Shown here piece by piece: positions 30,881 to 39,298 of a DNA stretch of 48,402 nt. A model generated the notes under the pieces. That model ran no database searches, had not been told where the DNA came from, and was given only the letters and a program-made list of their open reading frames with translations. Source of the DNA: a bacterium (lineage in GTDB: Bacteria > Chloroflexota > Chloroflexia > Chloroflexales > Kallotenuaceae); the NCBI GenBank assembly GCA_016781505.1, contig JADDQF010000026.1:1-48402 (forward strand). Direction: 5' to 3'. Numbering within the stretch: position 1 is the first letter of the stretch; each line of letters opens with the position of its first letter. Made by a program: the position numbers and the translations under genes.

Positions 30881-32887
30881 ATGGCAGTTGTTTCTGGTGG
30901 TAACTTAAGCAAATACTACGGCGCTGATCTGATCTTCAGCGGCGTTAATTTCACAGTCAACCGTGGCGATAAAGTCGCACTGGTGGGCATTAACGGCGCC
31001 GGCAAAACCACGTTGCTTAAAATGCTGGCGGGTGTGGAAGAGCCGTCCGCCGGCACGCTCAGCTTTGCGCGCGGGACGCAGGTTAGCTATCTGGCCCAGG
31101 AAGCCGAGTTTCCAGGCGACCGGACGCTGCTGGAGGAGGCACGCCATGCCTTTGCGCATCTCCATGCCATGGAGGCCGAGATTCGTGAGCTTGAAACGCT
31201 GATCGCCGATACCGATCATCCCGAGTGGGAAGCACGGATGGAGCGCTACGGCGACCTGCAAGCCCGTTTTGAGCACGCGGGCGGCTATGATACCGAGCGG
31301 ATGATCGAGCGCACGCTGGAAGGCCTAAGCTTTACCCAAGCCCACTACCACCAGCCAATACGCGAGTTCAGCGGTGGACAGAAGACCCGCGCGGCACTGG
31401 CTATTACGCTGCTACAAGACCCCGACCTGCTGCTGCTCGACGAGCCGACCAACCATCTTGACCTCCATGCGCTGCAATGGCTGGAAGAATTTTTACGGAC
31501 CTGGCCTGGCACGCTCGTGGTGATCTCGCACGACCGCTACTTCCTGGACAAGGTGACCACGCGCACCTTTGAGATGGCCTTCGGCAAGCTCACCGACTGG
31601 CCCGGCAATTATTCCAAGTTCCTGCAGCTCAAGGCGGAGCGTGACGAGCGGCTGCAAAAGGTGTATGAGGCCCAGCAGCAGCATATCGCCAAAGAAGAAG
31701 AGTTTATCCGGCGGCATATGGCGGGGCAGCGCACCAAAGAGGCCCAGGGGCGGCTGAAGCGGCTTAATCGCTTCCGCTATGGCTGGGACTCGATGCGCGG
31801 GTTTGAGAAAGGCGCGATTGATGCGCCGCAAACTCAAAAGCAGATGAAGCTGACGCTGGATGCTAATCGGCGGTCGGGCTACACCGTGCTCACCACCAGC
31901 GATGGGCTAACAGTGGGCTATCACACCCCGCAGGGCACCAAACCGCTCGTGCGTACGCCTGAGCTCCAGCTGCACCGGGAAGAGTTCGTCGCGCTGATGG
32001 GGGCGAACGGCTCCGGCAAGACCACGCTGTTGCGCACAATTGTCGGCGAGCTGCCACCCTTAGCCGGTCGTGTGGAGTTTGGCGTAGGTGTTTCGGTGGG
32101 CTATTACTCGCAGATCCACGACGAGCTGATCTTTGAAAACACGGTGCTGGAAGAGCTGCATCGGATCAAGCCGTTGGAAAAAACAGAGCGGCTGCGTACG
32201 CTGCTGGGACGCTTCCTGTTCAGCAACGACGACATTTATAAGCAGGTGGGCGACCTTTCCGGCGGTGAGCGCAGCCGGGTGGCGCTAGCCCAGCTCACCA
32301 TTCAGTCGCCCAATCTGCTGATCTTGGACGAGCCAACCAACCACCTGGATATTGCATCGCGGGAGGCCCTGGAAGGCGTGCTGAGCGAGTTTCCCGGCAC
32401 GATCCTGTTTGTCTCGCACGACCGCTACTTTATCGACGCGCTGGCCGACAAGATTTGGATGGTTGAAAACGGCACCGTCAGCCAGTTCGACGGCGGCTAT
32501 ACGGAGTACATGGAGCAGCTTGCCGGGCAGGCAGTAGCGCGTAACGTACCACAGGCCCAGGTTGTCGATCCAAAAGCGGACGCGCGCGTGCCCGCCAAAA
32601 CGTCGCAGGCAGTCAAGCAGAGCACGGGCAATGGCCAAGGCCCAGCACTGTCGGGCCGGGATCACCGCGAACAAGAGCGCCAGCAGCGCGAGCGGCAAAA
32701 GCGCGTCAATGCGCTGGAGCGGCAAGTTGCCGATCTGGAACGTCAGCTCCATGTGATCCAATCCGCACTGGAGGCTGCGACTAGTCAGCGTAAGATCGAC
32801 GACATCGCGCGGCTGGGCGAGGAATACGTCACCCTCGAGCAGCAGCTGCAAAAACAGTACGACCTGTGGGCCGAGCTGGCGCAATAG
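30881..32887 (+). CDS. ABC-F family ATPase with Uup-like C-terminal coiled coil
   Basis: A 668-residue protein with two ABC modules. The first has GINGAGKTT, FSGGQKTRAAL and DEPTNHLD; the second has GANGSGKTT, LSGGERSRVALAQL and DEPTNHLD. Both signatures are complete, unlike the ABC-F at 9425. The inter-domain linker (about residues 235-320) is charged and helical with RRHMAGQRTKEAQGRLKRL. A low-complexity stretch near 560-600 leads to a C-terminal coiled coil (RQQRERQKRVNALERQVADLERQL) like the Uup/YdiF tail that binds branched nucleic acid. It probably acts on stalled ribosomes. GGAG precedes ATG 30881; no leader peptide is seen here. Confidence 0.92.
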   Translation: MAVVSGGNLSKYYGADLIFSGVNFTVNRGDKVALVGINGAGKTTLLKMLAGVEEPSAGTLSFARGTQVSYLAQEAEFPGDRTLLEEARHAFAHLHAMEAEIRELETLIADTDHPEWEARMERYGDLQARFEHAGGYDTERMIERTLEGLSFTQAHYHQPIREFSGGQKTRAALAITLLQDPDLLLLDEPTNHLDLHALQWLEEFLRTWPGTLVVISHDRYFLDKVTTRTFEMAFGKLTDWPGNYSKFLQLKAERDERLQKVYEAQQQHIAKEEEFIRRHMAGQRTKEAQGRLKRLNRFRYGWDSMRGFEKGAIDAPQTQKQMKLTLDANRRSGYTVLTTSDGLTVGYHTPQGTKPLVRTPELQLHREEFVALMGANGSGKTTLLRTIVGELPPLAGRVEFGVGVSVGYYSQIHDELIFENTVLEELHRIKPLEKTERLRTLLGRFLFSNDDIYKQVGDLSGGERSRVALAQLTIQSPNLLILDEPTNHLDIASREALEGVLSEFPGTILFVSHDRYFIDALADKIWMVENGTVSQFDGGYTEYMEQLAGQAVARNVPQAQVVDPKADARVPAKTSQAVKQSTGNGQGPALSGRDHREQERQQRERQKRVNALERQVADLERQLHVIQSALEAATSQRKIDDIARLGEEYVTLEQQLQKQYDLWAELAQ

Positions 32888-32897
32888 GATCGGGGGC

Positions 32898-32940
32898 GTG
32901 AGGCCGCAGGTGGTGCCCTGTGCGCAACTTCCGGCCTCAC
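32898..32940 (+). terminator. Hairpin between the ABC-F and coaE genes
   Basis: GTGAGGCCG pairs with CGGCCTCAC (9 bp) around a 25-nt loop. There is no U-tract, so read-through into coaE, 22 bp away, is likely. Confidence 0.35.
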
Positions 32941-32962
32941 CTGTTAAGCCAGGGAGCGCAAC

Positions 32963-33601
32963 GTGCAACCGCAGTTTCCGCATCTGTATCTGATCGGTCT
33001 GACCGGCAACATCGGCTGCGGCAAAAGCACGGTCGTCGGATTGCTGGTAGCACGCGGCGCCCACGTCATCGACGCCGATGCCGTCACCCGGCAGGTCATG
33101 GATGTTGGTCAGCCGGCTTATCGTCGCATTGTCGATGTTTTTGGAGAGGCGATTCTCCAGTCCCCGGCCGGACCGATTGACCGGCCAGCCCTGGGCCGCG
33201 TGGTCTTCGGCGAGCCCGCCAAGCTGCGCGAGCTTGAAGCAATCGTTCATCCCGCAACGCGCAACCTGATTTTGGCCTGGCTCAGCGAGCAAGACACCCA
33301 CGCAGCCCATCAAGCGCGACGCGAGGTTGCGGTTGTGGACGCGATCAGGCTGATCGAAGCCGGCTATCCCGCGTTTTGCGATGCCGTATGGGTGGTCACA
33401 TGCGATCCTGCGGTGCAGCTGCGCCGTTTAGTGGAACAGCGCGGCATGAGCGAGGTCGACGCGCGCCAGCGGATCAAGGCCCAGCCGCCACAAAGCACCA
33501 AGATTGCTGTTGCCGACGTGGTGATCGACAACAGCGGCACCTTGGAGCAGAGTGAGCAGCAGGTTGAGGTAGCCTGGGAAGCTGTGCAACAACGGTTGTA
33601 A
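32963..33601 (+). CDS. coaE: Dephospho-CoA kinase
   Basis: A 212-residue P-loop kinase that adds the 3'-phosphate to dephospho-CoA, the last step of coenzyme A synthesis. The P-loop is GNIGCGKST at residues 15-23. VIDADAVTRQVM follows with the catalytic Asp and Arg, then the conserved EAIVHPATR and the lid RRLVEQRGMSEVDARQRIKAQ. The usual DIPLLFE segment appears here as DAIRLIEAGY, a divergence worth noting. The C-terminus has DVVIDNSGTLE. The start is GTG 32963 with GGGAG upstream. The stop is 10 bp from that of the convergent lipoprotein gene. Confidence 0.92.
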   Translation: MQPQFPHLYLIGLTGNIGCGKSTVVGLLVARGAHVIDADAVTRQVMDVGQPAYRRIVDVFGEAILQSPAGPIDRPALGRVVFGEPAKLRELEAIVHPATRNLILAWLSEQDTHAAHQARREVAVVDAIRLIEAGYPAFCDAVWVVTCDPAVQLRRLVEQRGMSEVDARQRIKAQPPQSTKIAVADVVIDNSGTLEQSEQQVEVAWEAVQQRL

Positions 33602-33611
33602 CAAACAGCCC

Positions 33612-34229
33612 TTATGTCGCCGTCTGGGCAATCTGCCACAGATCATTCAGCTGCGTCAGTACAGCCTCCAATGCAGCGGGATTCGACGCTCCGTCAAAAG
33701 TGCCTACCTCTTTGCCATTGGCGCTGATGGTGTACGCAAAGCCGTCGGGCACTTGCCGCCCATACTTGTCCTCCAACTGCTGCCATTCCGGGCTCGTCAC
33801 CGACGAGCGCAACGCCTCGACCTGTCCAGCGGGAGCTTGGGCAGTTTTGACGACCTGTCCCGTTCGGTCGCCATTCAAAAGCTGCAGATTGCCATCACCA
33901 TTAACTACAAGCGTCTGAGTCTTGCCTTGAATGCCGCCGGAGCGGGTGTACACTGCTACCACACCGGAAGCAGCCGAACTTCCGACCGGGGAGCTTGCAG
34001 GAGCCACCGAAGCAGCGCTGCTTACCTCAGAAGGCGCACTGCTTGGTTCGACTACCGTTCCAGCGCTCGTGCTAGGCGCCGGCACAAACACACTGGTGCT
34101 GGGCGCTGGCACGTCAGCGCTGGCACTTGGAACCGGCTGAGCACCGCTGTCGGCCGTCGTTCCACCACCACACGCGGCCAGCATCATTATCAAGCCCATC
34201 AGCTGGTTGATCCGCAACCATTGGGTCAT
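33612..34229 (-). CDS. Lipoprotein with Ser/Pro/Ala tether, unknown function
   Basis: A 205-residue protein. The signal peptide ends at the lipobox MLAAC with Cys20. A tether of about 75 residues follows in which PAPSTS and related Ser/Pro/Ala units repeat. The C-terminal 100 residues form a compact domain (TLVVNGDGNLQLL, DGFAYTISANGKEVGTFDG) with the look of a small secreted beta-rich domain found in protease-inhibitor-like or DUF proteins; I do not recognise it firmly. ATG 34229 has AAGGAG upstream. It follows nuoN on the same strand, beyond a terminator hairpin, so it could receive read-through from the complex I operon. Confidence 0.7.
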   Translation of the reverse strand: MTQWLRINQLMGLIMMLAACGGGTTADSGAQPVPSASADVPAPSTSVFVPAPSTSAGTVVEPSSAPSEVSSAASVAPASSPVGSSAASGVVAVYTRSGGIQGKTQTLVVNGDGNLQLLNGDRTGQVVKTAQAPAGQVEALRSSVTSPEWQQLEDKYGRQVPDGFAYTISANGKEVGTFDGASNPAALEAVLTQLNDLWQIAQTAT

Positions 34230-34244
34230 GCCATCTCCTTGAAA

Positions 34245-34278
34245 CCGAAAGCCGTCGTGTTTCCACAACGGCTTTCGG
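34245..34278 (-). terminator. Terminator at the end of the complex I operon
   Basis: CCGAAAGCCGT and ACGGCTTTCGG form a perfect 11-bp stem with a 12-nt loop, 20 bp after nuoN, followed on the minus strand by TTTC. The short U-tract suggests partial termination ahead of the lipoprotein gene. Confidence 0.65.
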
Positions 34279-34298
34279 GGAACGTTCAGCAACGGAGG

Positions 34299-35951
34299 TT
34301 AGCGGCCGGCAGCTTGGGTTACCACCGAGATGGCCGGTAGGAAGAAGCTGGGCGCCAGGCCCAACACCAGCACCAGCACCGCCGAAAGAATCAACGAAAA
34401 ATTCATGCCGCCCGGCACCCCAATGCGTGTCTCCGCCTGCGGATCGCTCATAAACATATGTCGGAGCAGCCGCAGGTAGTAATACAGGCTGATGATGGTG
34501 TTGAGCACGGCGGCAACGACCAGCCAGATCGCGCCGCTTTCCCAACCAGCTTGGAAAACTAAGAACTTGGCAAAAAAGCCACTCAGCGGCGGAATCCCAG
34601 CCAGCGACAGCACAAAGACCGCCATCAGCACTGCCAGCCCAAGATTACGGCGATACAGCCCGTTCAGGTCGCTCAGGTCGTCGCCGCCCACGACGCGGCT
34701 GATCGCGGCCAGCGCGCCAAAGGCTCCCAGGTTGGTGAAGGTGTAGGTCACGAGGTAGTAGAACAACGAGGGCACGCCGAACTGCGTGAAGCGACCGGCC
34801 TGCCCTGACCCAAAGACCGCGATCAAGCCCATCAACAGAAAGCCCGCGTGTGCAATGGACGAATAGGCCAGCAGCCGCTTGGCATTGGTTTGGGTGATCG
34901 CCGCCAGATTGCCAAAGGTCATGGTCAGGAAGGCGATCAAGGCCAGAATGCTGGCCCAGCCCCCAAACTCACCCGCGAACGCGGCCGACCCGGCCAGCGG
35001 GCCAAAGCCGTCCACCAGCACCCGGTACAGCAGGAAGAAGCCTGCGCTTTTGGAGGCCGTCGACAAAAACGCCGTCACCGGGGTGGGCGCTCCCTGATAC
35101 ACATCCGGCGACCAGGAGTGGAACGGCACGACCGCGATCTTGTAGCCCAGGCCCGCGATGATAAAGATCAAGGCCAGGTACAACAAGCTCGAGTTGGTGC
35201 CACCAGTTGCGACCGCCTGCACGATCGCCGAAAAGGTCGTCGGGTTAGGAATCTGATTATAGGCGGCATAGCCGTACCACAGCGACAGGCCGTACAGCAG
35301 CACACCCGACGAGAGCGCGCCAAAGATGTAGTACTTGATCCCCGCCTCGGACGACCGCAGATCGCCCTTGAAGTAGCCGGCCATGATATAGAGCGCGACC
35401 GAAGCCAGCTCCAATGACAGGTAGGCCGTGATCATCTCGCCCGCGCCCGCCATCAAGTTCATGCCGATGGTGCTGAAGAGCAGCAATCCATAAAACTCAG
35501 CCGGATTGGCGGTCGCGCCATAGTCGCGCGTCAGCAGCGCCGTCACAAACGCCGCCGCAATAAACAGCAGCCGCGCCAGCATCGTCAGGTTATCAACGAT
35601 AAAAGCGCCGTTCAGCAACACATTGCCGGGCTGTCCGGTCGGACCCGGCGTCGGGTCGGTCACGACTTGAAGGTTGCGAAAAATGTTGGCAAAAAAGCCG
35701 CCAGCACCGCCCGCAGTGGGATCGAGCGTCGTCGGATCGATAAAGCGGTTGACGATATAGCCGCCCTGCAGCACTACCAGGCCAAAGACCAGCACGAGGC
35801 CCAGGGCTGTGGTCGAAGCCGCATCCGCAAACCGCTGCTCATCAGAGGCATCACCACTGAACAGGTCGAAGATCACGACCATCAGCGCCAGCAGCGCCAG
35901 CATCAGCTCCGGCAGAATCTTGAGAACGTCGGGAAAGAAGCTAAACTGCAT
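34299..35951 (-). CDS. nuoN: NADH-quinone oxidoreductase subunit N
   Basis: A 550-residue antiporter-like subunit of the complex I membrane arm with about 14 helices; longer than usual through a loop around residues 75-110 (TLDPTAGGAGGFFANI). The proton-path Glu lies in LSLELASVALYIMAGY and the central Lys in TASKSAGFF, with VPFHSWSPDVYQGAPTPVTAF between them. It starts 2 bp after nuoM2. It is the last nuo gene in the operon. Confidence 0.95.
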   Translation of the reverse strand: MQFSFFPDVLKILPELMLALLALMVVIFDLFSGDASDEQRFADAASTTALGLVLVFGLVVLQGGYIVNRFIDPTTLDPTAGGAGGFFANIFRNLQVVTDPTPGPTGQPGNVLLNGAFIVDNLTMLARLLFIAAAFVTALLTRDYGATANPAEFYGLLLFSTIGMNLMAGAGEMITAYLSLELASVALYIMAGYFKGDLRSSEAGIKYYIFGALSSGVLLYGLSLWYGYAAYNQIPNPTTFSAIVQAVATGGTNSSLLYLALIFIIAGLGYKIAVVPFHSWSPDVYQGAPTPVTAFLSTASKSAGFFLLYRVLVDGFGPLAGSAAFAGEFGGWASILALIAFLTMTFGNLAAITQTNAKRLLAYSSIAHAGFLLMGLIAVFGSGQAGRFTQFGVPSLFYYLVTYTFTNLGAFGALAAISRVVGGDDLSDLNGLYRRNLGLAVLMAVFVLSLAGIPPLSGFFAKFLVFQAGWESGAIWLVVAAVLNTIISLYYYLRLLRHMFMSDPQAETRIGVPGGMNFSLILSAVLVLVLGLAPSFFLPAISVVTQAAGR

Positions 35952-35953
35952 GA

Positions 35954-37531
35954 TTACTGCCCGTCCTGTGCCTGCACACTCGGGTTGTTGCCCAGCAATG
36001 GGTTCCCGACCGTTGCTAGCGTTTGCCGTGCTGTATCGAGTCGTTGCACCACCGGCGCGACACTGCGGTCAATCATAGGGTGAATCAAATCTGGAAAGAT
36101 GCCTAACAGCAGCACCAGCGTTGCTAGAATTGTGCCGGCCGTCTTTTCCTGCCAGGTAAGCTTAGGCAAGCGGAGAAACTCAGGATTGCGAATCTCGCCA
36201 AAGAAGACTTGGCGGATGACCCGCAAAATGTAGGCGGCCGTGATCGGAATGGCAATCCCCGCCAGGATAGCCACCAGCGGGAAGCGCGCCCACACGCCCA
36301 TAAAGATGTTGAACTCGGCGTAAAAGCCGGCGGTGCCAGGCATACCCATCGAGCTCAGCCCGCCGATAATGAACAGGAACGCCGCGAACGGAAAGACCTG
36401 CGCCAGGCCGCCAAGCTCGGGTAGCTGCCGCGTATGGGTGCGGTCGTAGATCATGCGACCGACGACGGCAAAGAAGAGCGCCGTCATAACGCCGTGAGCC
36501 ACCATCTGCAGCACCGCGCCATTTATGCTGATCGGGTTGAGCGCGGCCAGGCCCATCACCACCAGGCCCATGTGCGACACCGACGAGTACCCGATCACAT
36601 ACTTGAAGTCGCGCTGCGCCATCGCGATGTACGCGCCGTACACCACGTTCAGCAGCGTCAGCGAAATAATCACCGGCGCCCACATCTGCGCGCCTTCCGG
36701 CATCAGCCAGATCGCCGCCCGCAGACACCCGAACGCGCCGAGCTTCATCAACACGCCCGCGTGCAGCATCGACACCGCCGTTGGCGCAGCCACATGGCCG
36801 GTTGGCGACCAGGTATGAAACGGGAACATACCGGCCAGGATCGCAAAGCCGACAAACATCGGCATAAAGAACGCATACTGGAAGCGGGTCGAGAAGCCGG
36901 GCCGGAAGTTGGCCAGATCGATCATGTTGAAGGTGCGCAGGCCCGAGCCGAAGTAGACCGCAAGCATGCCGACAATGATAAACGCCGAGCCGACCATCAG
37001 GTAGAGCGTCAGCTTCATCGCGCCGTACTCTTTGCGGGTCGAGCCCCAGATGCCGATCAGCAGATACATCGGCAGCACGGCCAGCTCATAAAAGACGAAG
37101 AACAGGAACAGGTCCAGCGACATGAATACGCCGTACACGCCGATGACCAGGATCAGCAGGAGCACAAAGTATTCTTTGACGCGGTTTTCAATGTTCCAGG
37201 AGATGAGTGAGCCGGTAAAGATCACAAAGCCATTGAGCACCAACATGGCGATGCCAATGCCGTCGGCAGCCAAGAAGTACGAGATACCCAGGCTTGGAAT
37301 CCAGTTGGCTTGCTCAACAAACTGAAAGGTCGGTCCGTTCGGATCGTACGCCAGATACACCAACAGTGTGAGCACCAGCGAGATGAACGAAACCGCCGTT
37401 GCCGTCCAGCGCATCGCGTTCTTGGCGGTTGCCGGCAAAAACGCGATAATGATCGCGCCGACCAGCATGATCGCCCAGATAAAGGTCAGGTAGGGCAGGT
37501 TCGGCAACACACCAGCAGGAATAAGATTCAT
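35954..37531 (-). CDS. nuoM: NADH-quinone oxidoreductase subunit M, second copy
   Basis: A 525-residue antiporter-like subunit with about 14 helices. The proton-path Glu is in FYELAVLPMYLLIGIWG and the helix 8 Lys in LMKLGAFG. The normally conserved HTWLPDAHxEAPT segment has become HTWSPTGHVAAPTAVS, so this copy has diverged from nuoM1. It would add a fourth antiporter module and possibly one more proton pumped per turnover. It starts 3 bp after nuoM1 and ends 2 bp before nuoN. Confidence 0.93.
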   Translation of the reverse strand: MNLIPAGVLPNLPYLTFIWAIMLVGAIIIAFLPATAKNAMRWTATAVSFISLVLTLLVYLAYDPNGPTFQFVEQANWIPSLGISYFLAADGIGIAMLVLNGFVIFTGSLISWNIENRVKEYFVLLLILVIGVYGVFMSLDLFLFFVFYELAVLPMYLLIGIWGSTRKEYGAMKLTLYLMVGSAFIIVGMLAVYFGSGLRTFNMIDLANFRPGFSTRFQYAFFMPMFVGFAILAGMFPFHTWSPTGHVAAPTAVSMLHAGVLMKLGAFGCLRAAIWLMPEGAQMWAPVIISLTLLNVVYGAYIAMAQRDFKYVIGYSSVSHMGLVVMGLAALNPISINGAVLQMVAHGVMTALFFAVVGRMIYDRTHTRQLPELGGLAQVFPFAAFLFIIGGLSSMGMPGTAGFYAEFNIFMGVWARFPLVAILAGIAIPITAAYILRVIRQVFFGEIRNPEFLRLPKLTWQEKTAGTILATLVLLLGIFPDLIHPMIDRSVAPVVQRLDTARQTLATVGNPLLGNNPSVQAQDGQ

Positions 37532-37534
37532 GAA

Positions 37535-39214
37535 CTAGGCTCCACTAAAGAAGCGGACGACTGCGAGCGCCGTCTCGTTTGCAATCCGCATCAACGGCAG
37601 CGGATACACGCCGAAGACGATCAGCAACGCCAGCAGCGGCAGCAGCACGCTCCACTCGCGCAGGGTAATATCGGGCAGGCCGCGTAAGCGCTCGTTGACG
37701 GGCCCGGAGAAGACGCGTTGGAACATCAACAGCAGCGCGAGCGCCGAGATCACCAGTCCCAGCATCGACAGGATCGTCCAGAGCGGAAGCGCCGGCCACG
37801 TGCCGCGGAAAATAAAGAATTCGCCGACAAAGCCGGCCATGCCGGGCAGACCCAGGTTGGCGAACATCGCCACGCCCATCAGCGCCGCAAAGACCGGCAC
37901 AATCATGCGCAGACCGCCGAACGAGGTCAGTTCATACGAGCCGGTCCGCTCGGCCAAGCTGCCTGCCAAAAAGAAGAGCGCGCCGGTCGAAAGGCCGTGA
38001 GCAAACATCTGCATGACCGCGCCGTTGATCGCGATCGCCCGGCTATTTAAGTCGCCCTGCGCCGCGCCAGCCGCGGCAATCGCCAACATCACGTAGCCCA
38101 TGTGGTTGATCGAAAGGTACGAGATCAGCCGCTTGATATCGTTCAGCTTGCGCTCGCGGCGGAACGGCGCCCGGCCAATATTGTAGGCAACCCACGCGCC
38201 GACGATGATGCTCATAAAGGCGAAGAAGCCGAGCACACCGGCGGCTTGCTGCATCTGCTCCGGAAAGATTGGCAGCATCAGGCGCAGCATGGCGTACGCG
38301 CCCATCTTGGTCAACACGCCGGCAATCAGCATCGAGGCTGGCGTTGGCGCTTCCGCGTACGCATCGGGGAGCCAGGTATGGAATGGCCACACCGCCAGCT
38401 TGATGGCGAGCGCGACAAAGGTCGCCAGGAACAGGGCGCCCATGTAGAAGCCGACCGAGCCACCCAGCACGTTCACCACGCCCAGGTTCTGCATGTAGCT
38501 ATACACCATCTGCCCTAGGTCGCCTTGAATACCGGCCACCGGCAGCCCCTGAGCCAGCCGGCTCAGCTCCACCAGATCAAAGGTACCCCGCCCAGCAGCA
38601 CTCGTCGCAAGGTAGAAGAACTCAAACGCCAGCAGCATGCCCACCGAGCCGGCCACGGTGTAGACAAAAAACTTAAACGCGGCGTAACGCCGACTATTTG
38701 CCTCTCGCCCCCACGAGCTGATCAGGAAGAAGCCGGGGATCAGCGACACTTCCCAGAAGATAAAGAAGAGGATGAAATCGAGCGACAGAAAGACGCCCAA
38801 CATTGCCGTCTCCATCAACAGGATCAGCGCCAGGAAATAGCGAGGTCGTTCGCGCACATTGAACGATGCCAGAATCGCAATCGGCGTCATCAGCGTGGTC
38901 AGCAGCACCAGCGGCAGCGAGATGCCATCGAGGCCTAGTTGGTACTCGGCGCCCAGCACGCTGATCCACGGCAAGCGCTCGGCGTAGTCAAAGATTTGCT
39001 GCCGACCGTTGTCGGTACTGCCGCCACTGTAGGTCGCCGCTAGAAAAATGGCGATGCCCAGCGGCGCTAAGCTCAAAGCGAACGTGCCCCACTTTTGGAT
39101 CCGCCCATCCCGGCCTTCCGGCGTAATCGCCGCCAGCACCGCGCCAATCAACGGCAAGAAAACGAGCAAGCTTAGCCAGGGCACGCCAGCGCGAAAATTC
39201 AGATATGCGTCCAT
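37535..39214 (-). CDS. nuoM: NADH-quinone oxidoreductase subunit M, first copy
   Basis: A 559-residue antiporter-like subunit with the standard NuoM signatures: Glu in FWEVSLIPGFFLISSWG, then WPFHTWLPDAYAEAPTPASM, and the central Lys in VLTKMGAYAMLR. About 14 helices are present. This copy is closer to ordinary NuoM than the second. It follows nuoL after an 84-bp spacer that holds a word-repeat element. Confidence 0.95.
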   Translation of the reverse strand: MDAYLNFRAGVPWLSLLVFLPLIGAVLAAITPEGRDGRIQKWGTFALSLAPLGIAIFLAATYSGGSTDNGRQQIFDYAERLPWISVLGAEYQLGLDGISLPLVLLTTLMTPIAILASFNVRERPRYFLALILLMETAMLGVFLSLDFILFFIFWEVSLIPGFFLISSWGREANSRRYAAFKFFVYTVAGSVGMLLAFEFFYLATSAAGRGTFDLVELSRLAQGLPVAGIQGDLGQMVYSYMQNLGVVNVLGGSVGFYMGALFLATFVALAIKLAVWPFHTWLPDAYAEAPTPASMLIAGVLTKMGAYAMLRLMLPIFPEQMQQAAGVLGFFAFMSIIVGAWVAYNIGRAPFRRERKLNDIKRLISYLSINHMGYVMLAIAAAGAAQGDLNSRAIAINGAVMQMFAHGLSTGALFFLAGSLAERTGSYELTSFGGLRMIVPVFAALMGVAMFANLGLPGMAGFVGEFFIFRGTWPALPLWTILSMLGLVISALALLLMFQRVFSGPVNERLRGLPDITLREWSVLLPLLALLIVFGVYPLPLMRIANETALAVVRFFSGA

Positions 39215-39298
39215 GTTGCTCCGAGCATCGAGCCAAGGACCGAGAACCGAGCATCCGAGCCAACCAATGCCCGTCCGCCTACTTGGCTCTGTGTTTTC
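39215..39298. repeat. Word-repeat element in the nuoL-nuoM spacer
   Basis: On the plus strand the spacer is made of variations of GAGCATCGAGCC, GACCGAGAACC and GAGCATCCGAGCC. The pentamer CCGAG and the word GAGCC recur, and CTTGGCTC near 39281-39288 could pair with GAGCCAAG near 39230. No gene lies in it. Confidence 0.6.

Noticed and set aside
36434-37210. Long open frame antisense to nuoM
   Set aside because: Its product is His/Arg/Gln-rich with no domain; it is a shadow of the well-conserved nuoM frame. The same holds for other long antisense frames over the nuo, aminopeptidase and transporter genes.
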